This document shows, in pieces, positions 57,443 through 64,000 of a DNA stretch of 64,000 nucleotides. The stretch is taken from the NCBI RefSeq assembly GCF_032229285.1, contig NZ_CP135084.1, positions 1,116,001 through 1,180,000 on the forward strand. Reading direction: 5' to 3'. The notes under the pieces are model-generated. The model was given only the letters and a program-made list of their open reading frames with translations. It did not search any database and was not told the origin of the DNA. The position numbers and the translations under genes were made by a program. How positions within the stretch are numbered: position 1 is the first letter of the stretch; the number at the start of each line of letters is the position of its first letter. The DNA comes from Rheinheimera sp. MMS21-TC3 (GTDB lineage: Bacteria > Pseudomonadota > Gammaproteobacteria > Enterobacterales > Alteromonadaceae).

Positions 57443-58420
57443 ATGGGAAACTTTAAGTTAATTAGCTTTGGCGCATTAATATTTTTTGTGATTATGTATT
57501 TAACTGCTTGGTGGGTGAGTAGAGAGCCAGATTTACTGGTAGATGAAATTTATCAAAGCCGGCAATCCCTAGGCGACAGCGCTCCTGTGGGCTATAGCAC
57601 TACAACTGCACTAATTCGGGTCAGTGAAACCTTACTTAACAAGAGTGGTGGCTATTTATCAAATGATATTATGCCACCTTTTAGTGTGTTAGATAATATG
57701 CCAGCTTGGGAGCTAGGTGTGTTAGAAATGTCACGCGACTTAGCTTTAGCTTTACGTAAAGATTTAAGTCGTTCCCAGTCGCAATCAACAGAAAATAAAT
57801 TTTTAAAAGTAGCGCAGCCGCAATTTAATATTGATCATAAAAGTTGGGTTATTCCTAGTGCCGAATCTGAATATAAAAAAGCTATAGCGCAATTATACTT
57901 ATATCGTGATGAATTAGTCGATCCGGCCAAGCCAGATAGCCAGTTTTATGCCCGTGCCGATAATTTACGCGACTGGCTAAAAGCGGTAGAAAAACGTTTA
58001 GGCAGTTACTCACAGCGTTTAAGTGCCAGTGTAGGCCAAGATAGACTAAATACTGACCTTGCGGGAGAGGCTAGTGCACGCCAGTCTACTAATGCCCCAT
58101 CTTTGCGAAATATAAAAACCAGTTGGTGGAAAATTGATGATGAGTTTTATGAAGCGCGGGGTGCTGCTTGGGCCTTATTACACTTTTTAAAAGCAGTAGA
58201 AGTCGACTTTGCTGACACGCTAGAACGAAAAAATGCCATGATAAGTTTACGGCAAATTATTCGCGAGCTTGAGGCTACACAACAATCCATTTGGAGCCCA
58301 ATGATTTTAAATGGTAGTGGGTTTGGTTTGTTAGCCAACCATAGTTTAGTTATGGCTAATTATATTTCTCGGGCCAATGCCGCTTTAATTGATTTATCAG
58401 AATTATTAACACAAGGGTAA
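57443..58420 (+). CDS. DUF2333 family membrane protein
   Basis: 325 residues from ATG 57443 (AGGAG five bases upstream, overlapping the previous stop). One N-terminal helix (FGALIFFVIMYLTAWWVS) anchors a mostly helical periplasmic part with GYSTTTALIRVSETLLNKSGGY and NDIMPPFSVLDNMPAWELG, which are family signatures. Function unknown. It is probably in one operon with the copper chaperone and the outer-membrane barrel gene that follows 8 bp later. Confidence 0.88.
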   Translation: MGNFKLISFGALIFFVIMYLTAWWVSREPDLLVDEIYQSRQSLGDSAPVGYSTTTALIRVSETLLNKSGGYLSNDIMPPFSVLDNMPAWELGVLEMSRDLALALRKDLSRSQSQSTENKFLKVAQPQFNIDHKSWVIPSAESEYKKAIAQLYLYRDELVDPAKPDSQFYARADNLRDWLKAVEKRLGSYSQRLSASVGQDRLNTDLAGEASARQSTNAPSLRNIKTSWWKIDDEFYEARGAAWALLHFLKAVEVDFADTLERKNAMISLRQIIRELEATQQSIWSPMILNGSGFGLLANHSLVMANYISRANAALIDLSELLTQG

Positions 58421-58428
58421 GATACAAT

Positions 58429-59184
58429 ATGATAAAACCAGTACTAGCACTTTCGATAGCAGGCTTGCTTTTTTCACCAGCTATTAAAGCTGACACCTTA
58501 CTCGGTTTATATATAGGGGCTGATGCCTGGCGCACAAGCACTGAAGGTGGTTTTGCTAATACAGATAAGCTGCAAACACTTAATTTTGATGATAAAACGC
58601 AAGCATCCTATTATATTGCCCTGGAGCATCCAATACCTGTGCTGCCTAATGCGCGTATTCAGCATACACCATTAACAGCCAACGGCTCGACAGGTTTGAG
58701 CAGTAACTTAAGTTTAAATAACACCACTTTCTTACAAGGGACAGATATAAAAAATCAGGTGGATTTAACCAGTACTGATTATATTTTATATTATGAGCTG
58801 TTTGATAATAGTTTAATTAGTTTAGATTTAGGCGTTAATGCTAAATACATTAAAGGTGATGTCTACATTAAGGATACAATAACGGGAGTTGCTGCTGGAG
58901 AAAGTGTCTCTAAAATTCTTCCTACCGCCTATGCTGCCGCAACAATTGGTTTGCCATTAACTGGACTAGAGCTGTTTGCTAACGGTAGTTATATGACATA
59001 CGATGATAATACAATTTACGATGTACAAGCCGGAATTGCTTATGCACTTGTGGATAATATAGCCATAGATGTCAGACTCAGGGCAGGATATCGCGCTGTT
59101 AATATTAAGTTGGATAATGTTGATAGCTTATATACGGATATAGACTTTAATGGTGCTTTTGTTGGTTTGGAACTGCATTTTTAA
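58429..59184 (+). CDS. Outer-membrane beta-barrel protein, TIGR04219 family
   Basis: 251 residues with a signal peptide (ALSIAGLLFSPAIKA) and alternating beta-strand pattern. The ends DTLLGLYIGADAWRTSTEGG and AFVGLELHF, with a C-terminal aromatic residue, are typical of small barrels. The EHPIPVLPNARIQHTPL block marks the TIGR04219 family. Function unknown. Eight bases after the DUF2333 gene. Confidence 0.85.
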   Translation: MIKPVLALSIAGLLFSPAIKADTLLGLYIGADAWRTSTEGGFANTDKLQTLNFDDKTQASYYIALEHPIPVLPNARIQHTPLTANGSTGLSSNLSLNNTTFLQGTDIKNQVDLTSTDYILYYELFDNSLISLDLGVNAKYIKGDVYIKDTITGVAAGESVSKILPTAYAAATIGLPLTGLELFANGSYMTYDDNTIYDVQAGIAYALVDNIAIDVRLRAGYRAVNIKLDNVDSLYTDIDFNGAFVGLELHF

Positions 59185-59238
59185 CGGCTTTAGTCTTAAA
59201 TACGCTTTGTTGCCAACAGAGCCTGAGCGGGTGCTATT

Positions 59239-61410
59239 TTGTTAAATTATTTTCGGCAACTAACCTTACCATGGTTAGTTGCAGTTAGCTTGATGCTAGT
59301 CTTTACCGCAACTTGGTATCATTATGAAGCAAAGCTGCAGCAGCAAGAGCAAGTGCAACGCTTTTCTGCAGCTTTGCAAATATCTGTTGTGCCTTATTTA
59401 ACTGAGCGTAATTATCAAGCATTAAATAAGTATTTAGCACATGCTAGTGCGGTCAGTCGCTTACCCATAAAGGCTAGTGCCCTATTATCTAGTTCAGGTA
59501 CTGTTTTAGCTGTGTCGCAAGCGCCTTCGGTGTCAGAGCAAAGTATTCGACAGCAATATTTAGCCTCAAAAAATACTAATAGCTTCCAATTACAACAAAC
59601 TGAACATTTATTAGTTTCTGTGCAGCAAATACCAGGGCTACAAATATCCCCTAATTCTGAGTTAGCAGCTGATAATAATACCAGCCAATATTACTTATTA
59701 ATCATGGTTGAAAATGATTTAGCTTTTAGTGTCTGGTTTTTACCTATGGTTGTTGTGTTTATTTTTGGTTTAATTGCATTAGTTTGGATTAAAAATACTT
59801 TAACGCAGCAACAACAGCGGCAATTAGTCGATATTAATTTGGTTGCACATAAGTTAAGGCAATTACAACAAGGTCAACTTAATTGCCGTATAGATGAGCA
59901 ATTAATGCCAGATTTAGATTCAATTAGGCAAAGCTTTAATAGTATGGCAGAGCAATCGTCAGAGCAGCAACTAGGAATGCAGCAACAAGTTAGTAGTCAA
60001 GAGCTGGCACTTACTCACTCTACAACTGCTTTAGAACTGGCCAATCGTAAAATCCAATATTTAGAGCAGCAGCAATCAGAGCAGCAGCGACTTTTAGCTT
60101 ACTGCAGTAAAAATTTACAGTTGTTGTGTCAACATAAGTCCGGCTTAGCATCAATAGAGCTAAACCAATTAGTGAGTAATCAAATCACTTTATTACAGCT
60201 TTTAGCGCTAGAAAATTATTTTACCTCAGAGCAATTTATGCTTACTGAGTTTATAGCCGAGAAATTACCTCACTGTCAAAGCTGGCTAGACTGTAAGCAA
60301 ATTAAATTAATGTTATTTGAAACAGCCGCTAATGCTTTATATAAAGTTGATTTAAATCCATTTGCTTTAACTTCTTTAATTTCGGCTTTATTGCAAGTAA
60401 CTAGTCGTAATGTTGGAGTTAAGCTAATAACGCTGCGTGTTGACTTAGTGGTGAATGAAGCTGGAAATAAGCTTAATATCAGTGTTGTTAGTGATGGTGA
60501 AGGGTTGTCGCCGCGGCAACGGCAATTATTCGATATCAAGGATATTACAGACTTACATTGGCAAGATGTTGATTATGCTATTTTAGCGGTGTTAATGAAA
60601 AAATTTAACATTACGAAGCAGATTGATTCGATAGAAGGCCTTGGTTGCACCACTAAATTATCAATGCCATTAGCTCAGCTAGAACCATTAAGTACACAAT
60701 ATCAATCGAGCATCTTGTTATTTGATACGGATACAGAGCATTTGCATGAGCGTAAGCAGGCCTTAGCTTTGCTGGCGACAACAGTATCTTATTGTACAGA
60801 TTTATCAACTTTAGAGTGTAAAGGTCAACAATCTAAACTAGATACTATCATTGTGTTTTTGCCTGTGCCCACTGAGCTTAGTCTATGGCAAAAGACCTTG
60901 GCTAAGTTAGCCCTGAAAAGTCGTATTTTATGTTATTGCAGTGCTGATAGTTTTGATGCTTGGCACCAAGCGCTAGGGCACTTTTTGCAACCCGGTATCT
61001 TTTATTTAGATACCTTACTAGCAATAACAAGTCAGTATGCAGTTAAGCAGCTATTGGTAGTAGATGATAATCAAACTAATTTAGCGTTTATCCGCGTATT
61101 GCTAAAAGACCAGCCCATTCAACTTACTTTAGCTAGTACAGGACAAGAAGCCTTAGATTTATGTCAAGAGCATAACTTTGATGTGATTCTACTCGACATC
61201 CAGTTGCCAGATATTAATGGGGTTGAAGTAGCTAAAAAACTCAGAGTTTTAACTAATTATCAAACAGTGCCAATTTTAGCTTTTACTGCCCACGCTTTAG
61301 AGGAAGAAAAGTTAGAGTTTATCGCTGCGGGTATGAACGATGTTATTTTAAAACCACTGCAAGCTAATAAGTTACCACAAATCCTACAGTGGTGTGCTGT
61401 TAATGAATAG
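59239..61410 (+). CDS. Membrane hybrid protein: degenerate histidine kinase with receiver domain
   Basis: 723 residues. Two membrane helices (about 11-27 and 160-184) flank a periplasmic sensor, followed by a HAMP-like segment (LRQLQQGQLNCRIDEQL), a Gln-rich coiled coil and a kinase-like region. I find no H-box His where the phosphoacceptor should be, and the N-box Asn is replaced (LTSLISALLQVT). Traces of the G boxes remain (DGEGLSP, EGLGCTTKLSMPL). The C-terminal receiver (about 600-720) is intact: LLVVDDNQTN, phosphoacceptor Asp in VILLDIQLPD, Thr in FTAHA and Lys in ILKPL. The start is TTG; no in-frame ATG or GTG precedes the first helix. Confidence 0.78.
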   Translation: MLNYFRQLTLPWLVAVSLMLVFTATWYHYEAKLQQQEQVQRFSAALQISVVPYLTERNYQALNKYLAHASAVSRLPIKASALLSSSGTVLAVSQAPSVSEQSIRQQYLASKNTNSFQLQQTEHLLVSVQQIPGLQISPNSELAADNNTSQYYLLIMVENDLAFSVWFLPMVVVFIFGLIALVWIKNTLTQQQQRQLVDINLVAHKLRQLQQGQLNCRIDEQLMPDLDSIRQSFNSMAEQSSEQQLGMQQQVSSQELALTHSTTALELANRKIQYLEQQQSEQQRLLAYCSKNLQLLCQHKSGLASIELNQLVSNQITLLQLLALENYFTSEQFMLTEFIAEKLPHCQSWLDCKQIKLMLFETAANALYKVDLNPFALTSLISALLQVTSRNVGVKLITLRVDLVVNEAGNKLNISVVSDGEGLSPRQRQLFDIKDITDLHWQDVDYAILAVLMKKFNITKQIDSIEGLGCTTKLSMPLAQLEPLSTQYQSSILLFDTDTEHLHERKQALALLATTVSYCTDLSTLECKGQQSKLDTIIVFLPVPTELSLWQKTLAKLALKSRILCYCSADSFDAWHQALGHFLQPGIFYLDTLLAITSQYAVKQLLVVDDNQTNLAFIRVLLKDQPIQLTLASTGQEALDLCQEHNFDVILLDIQLPDINGVEVAKKLRVLTNYQTVPILAFTAHALEEEKLEFIAAGMNDVILKPLQANKLPQILQWCAVNE

Positions 61411-61686
61411 GCCTTTACTAACACTATAAAGCTTTGTTGTTAGTTGCTGATAATTTTCTTGTCTATTGTCTATTCTGCTTTTGTTTGGCATTATCAAGCT
61501 TGAACCACCAATAAATATAGTAACGGCTGATTATTTTAAGTTAAGTTGGGCTAATGGTCGTTATTTACTGTTGTTTTTTATGCTTTTGTTAAAGTTAGCT
61601 ATAATTTACTGTAATAAGTGTTATTTACGCTTATTTGTTGATTTAACGTGACAGTTAATCAGTCGATGCAAAAGGATTGAATCGCA

Positions 61687-63900
61687 GTGTCTACTATATC
61701 AAATGAAGATTTTTTATTTGCCGCTGAAGAAGATGCAAAGGCTGAGGTAACAGAGTCAAGCTTAGAGCCTTGGCGTGTACTTATTGTTGATGATGATAAG
61801 GAAGTCCATACTGTTACAACCTTAGCGTTAAATGGTCTACAGGTATTAAATAGAAAACTCACTTTTTTTCATGCCTATAGTGCGAAAGAGGCGCTGCAGT
61901 TTTTAGCAAAAAATACTGATATAGCTTTAGTGTTACTAGATGTCGTTATGGAGTCTGATGATGCTGGTCTAATGGCTGTTCAGAGAATTCGTGAAGATCT
62001 GCAACAAGAAGAACTGCGAATTATTTTGCGTACCGGCCAACCCGGTTATGCACCTGAAGAAAAGGTTATTAAACAGTACGATATAAATGATTACAAAACC
62101 AAAACTGAACTTACCCGAGGTAAATTAGTTACCTCTATTATTGCTGCTATTCGCTCTTATCAACAAATACGTACTATTAATCAAAGTAGACGAGGTTTAA
62201 CTAAAATTATCACCGCTGCTGCAAGTTTGCTTGAGCATCAGTCATTGCATCAGTTTTCTGAAGGTGTACTAACGCAAATTTCTTCATTAATTGGCTTGCC
62301 TGCGGAAGGCGTTGTCTGTGCGCAAATTGAAGATGACGGCTCAGCAACTGAAAGAATCTATGTCTTAGGTGCTGCCGGTGAATATGCTCCTTATATTAAA
62401 AGTGAGCTTAATCGTATTGATAATGAAGATATTATTCAGCGAGTTCAACAATGTTTAGAAAGTCGTCAGCATGTGTTCTCTTCTGAATCGACCGTTTTAT
62501 ACTTAGGTAGTAAGCAACATAAAGCTGCGGTTTATATTAAAACTAACCAAGTGATCCCTGAGCATATTCAACAGCTAATAGAGTTGTTTTTAACTAATAT
62601 ATCAACAGGATACGAAAATGCGGCTTTGTTTCAGCAGCTAAAGCATGCAGCCTATACCGATTCACTAACTAAAATGCCAAATCGCAATGAGTTTATCCAG
62701 CTTTTACAGCAAACGCGTAACTTTGATGCTGAAAATAAAGTTGTGGTATTGATTGATATTGACCATTTTGCTGATATTAATGACGGCTTGGGCCACGATG
62801 TGGGTAATGAACTGCTTATCGCTGTAGCGATGCGTTTAACTAATAAATTTGGTATGCAGTCAGAGCTAGCACGGCTAGGGGCGGATGTATTTGGTTTAAT
62901 AGGTTATGTTGAAACATTAAGTATAAACGCTATTAATGCTACTTTTGAAGAACCTTTTTTAGTGGCAGAGTATCGATTACAACTCACAGTAAATATAGGC
63001 TTATGCCGCTTGCAAGATATCGATTCTAAAGGTTTAAGCATTCTAAAATATGTCACCATAGCCCTTAATCGTGCCAAAAAGAGCTTAACTGCAAATTATC
63101 AATATTATCTGCCAGAGATGGAACAGCAGATGGCGACAAGATTAGCTATATTGCGTAAATTATCTCAAGACTTTTCTCAACAGAAATTGCAATTATGGTA
63201 TCAGCCGCAGGTGTCATTACAAACCAAAAAAATAGTGGGTGTTGAAGCCTTACTGCGCTGGCCACAGGATAATGGTGAATTTATTTCACCTGCGGTCTTT
63301 ATTCCGTTAGCTGAATACTCAGGGCTCATCGTTGAAATTGGTGACTGGGTGTTGCAACAAGCTTGTCTGCATATTAAGCAGATGACTGGTTTGGGTTTTG
63401 CTATTCGCATTGCAATTAATGTATCGGTACAACAATTTAGAACTCATAGTTTTGTACAATCGGTGATTGATGCTATTAATTATTATGAGATTAATGCCCA
63501 ACAACTAGAAATAGAAATTACCGAATCTATTTTAATGGACGACCCTGAGGCAATGGTGGCTGCTTTACTAGAGTTGAAATCAATAGGGGTTAATATTGCT
63601 ATAGATGATTTTGGTATAGGCTTTTCTTCGTTAAGTTATATTCAAAAGTTGCCTTTAGATAGAATAAAAATAGACCGGTCTTTTGTGGCTAATATTACCT
63701 CAAGTTCAGATGAAGTGATTGTTGAAACAATTATTCGGTTAGGTAAAAAACTAAATTTAGCCACTATTGCCGAAGGCGTTGAAGACGAAGCACAGCAACA
63801 AGCACTTATTAATTTAGGTTGTGATGAGATGCAAGGCTTTTATTATGCTAAGCCTATGCCAGAACAAGAGTTACTTGCTTTGCTTAATAAGCAAAATTAA
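61687..63900 (+). CDS. Response regulator with REC-DUF3369-GGDEF-EAL domains
   Basis: 737 residues. The N-terminal receiver (about 30-150) has VLIVDDDKEVH and the Asp in LVLLDVVMESDD. A DUF3369 domain (about 155-320) follows, then a degenerate GGDEF (LGADVFGLI in place of GGDEF) and an EAL domain with all signature motifs: VEALLRW, NVSVQQF, EITESILM, IDDFGIGFSSL, KIDRSFV and AEGVED. It should be a phosphorylation-controlled c-di-GMP phosphodiesterase without cyclase activity. The start is GTG with AAGGA upstream. The 276-bp gap after the degenerate kinase gene has no clear gene. A terminator follows. Confidence 0.92.
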   Translation: MSTISNEDFLFAAEEDAKAEVTESSLEPWRVLIVDDDKEVHTVTTLALNGLQVLNRKLTFFHAYSAKEALQFLAKNTDIALVLLDVVMESDDAGLMAVQRIREDLQQEELRIILRTGQPGYAPEEKVIKQYDINDYKTKTELTRGKLVTSIIAAIRSYQQIRTINQSRRGLTKIITAAASLLEHQSLHQFSEGVLTQISSLIGLPAEGVVCAQIEDDGSATERIYVLGAAGEYAPYIKSELNRIDNEDIIQRVQQCLESRQHVFSSESTVLYLGSKQHKAAVYIKTNQVIPEHIQQLIELFLTNISTGYENAALFQQLKHAAYTDSLTKMPNRNEFIQLLQQTRNFDAENKVVVLIDIDHFADINDGLGHDVGNELLIAVAMRLTNKFGMQSELARLGADVFGLIGYVETLSINAINATFEEPFLVAEYRLQLTVNIGLCRLQDIDSKGLSILKYVTIALNRAKKSLTANYQYYLPEMEQQMATRLAILRKLSQDFSQQKLQLWYQPQVSLQTKKIVGVEALLRWPQDNGEFISPAVFIPLAEYSGLIVEIGDWVLQQACLHIKQMTGLGFAIRIAINVSVQQFRTHSFVQSVIDAINYYEINAQQLEIEITESILMDDPEAMVAALLELKSIGVNIAIDDFGIGFSSLSYIQKLPLDRIKIDRSFVANITSSSDEVIVETIIRLGKKLNLATIAEGVEDEAQQQALINLGCDEMQGFYYAKPMPEQELLALLNKQN

Positions 63901-63931
63901 ATGTAACAGCAATAGCAGCAAAGATTACTAT

Positions 63932-63959
63932 AAAAAAACCAGCATTTGCTGGTTTTTTT
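63932..63959. terminator. Bidirectional terminator after the EAL regulator
   Basis: AAAAAAACCAGC and GCTGGTTTTTTT form a symmetric 12-bp stem around ATTT, with T runs on both strands. This is consistent with a convergent gene at the right edge. Confidence 0.92.
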
Positions 63960-63972
63960 ATAGTGTTACTAA

Positions 63973-64000
63973 TTACTTTTTAGCCCGTTCAAACGAGGTT
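63973..64000 (-). CDS. Partial C-terminus of a leftward gene at the window edge
   Basis: A minus-strand frame entering from the right edge ends TSFERAKK then TAA at 63975-63973. The Lys-rich end and the symmetric terminator directly beyond it suggest the tail of a real convergent gene, but only eight residues are visible and no identity can be given. Confidence 0.3.

Noticed and set aside
61466..61651. 61-codon hydrophobic frame between the degenerate kinase and the REC-EAL gene
   Set aside because: Starts at TTG without any ribosome site, lies in AT-rich spacer, and its hydrophobicity is what T-rich DNA gives by chance. Treated as non-coding.
1..64000. Mobile elements, prophage, CRISPR arrays, tRNA/rRNA genes, restriction or toxin-antitoxin systems
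   Set aside because: Reading both strands I found no transposase, integrase, regularly spaced repeats, tRNA-like cloverleaf or toxin-antitoxin pair. Dam is the chromosomal housekeeping methylase in its conserved locus, not part of a restriction system.

Overview
The window looks like a stretch of chromosomal backbone from an AT-rich gammaproteobacterium (roughly 40% G+C by eye) of the Alteromonadales / Rheinheimera-like type. The support is conserved gene order: priA-ftsN-hslVU, rpmE-malic enzyme-metJ/metL, argCBFGH, mrcA//pilMNOPQ-aroKB-damX-dam-rpe-trpS-pabA-astA-astD, and yhfA-speD-dusA. It also carries a dam methylase, a C+ form of ribosomal protein L31, and operators resembling MetJ, ArgR and HutC sites. 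I see no insertion sequence, prophage, CRISPR array, tRNA or rRNA. Genus is inference only.

Layout. (1) 1-7.1 kb: end of a small membrane gene, typA, yihY, a GNAT/hotdog fusion, rlmF and a chemoreceptor. (2) 7.1-14.3 kb: histidine utilisation. hutH, hutU and hutC run leftward, hutI diverges from hutC across a HutC-like palindrome, and hutG lies separately behind rraA. (3) 14.4-21.6 kb: an EAL-type c-di-GMP protein, then the leftward run priA-ftsN-hslV-hslU-DUF971. (4) 21.8-25.7 kb: rpmE, a short malic enzyme, metJ, two tandem met boxes, and a MetL-like protein that has only the aspartokinase half. (5) 25.9-34.4 kb: a large propeller/GGDEF sensor, then argCBFGH behind a paired ArgR box that overlaps the sensor's stop codon. 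(6) 34.4-46.1 kb: mrcA diverging from pilMNOPQ, then aroK, aroB, damX and dam. (7) 46.1-53.5 kb: two small membrane proteins, rpe, trpS, pabA, an HDOD protein, astA, astD and an unknown small protein. (8) 53.6-56.9 kb: yhfA, speD, dusA, then a four-gene operon of very small envelope proteins ending in a minimal PspC. That operon is preceded by a good sigma-54-type -24/-12 element. (9) 57-64 kb: a PCu(A)C copper chaperone, DUF2333, a TIGR04219 outer-membrane barrel, a degenerate hybrid kinase, and a REC-DUF3369-GGDEF-EAL protein.

How the genes work together. Histidine is degraded to glutamate by HutH/U/I/G under HutC. ArgCBFGH makes arginine and AstA/AstD take part in degrading it. PilMNOPQ is the alignment and secretin part of a type IV pilus. 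At least five proteins (EAL protein, GGDEF sensor, HDOD protein, degenerate hybrid kinase, REC-GGDEF-EAL) are signalling proteins; three carry c-di-GMP turnover domains.

No wholly new defence or mobile system is evident. The most unusual items are the sigma-54/PspC micro-operon next to dusA, where E. coli has pspG, with two unnoticed proteins of 43 and 32 residues; the MetL-type aspartokinase without its homoserine dehydrogenase half; and the kinase-like protein that appears to lack phosphoacceptor His and N-box Asn next to an EAL response regulator.
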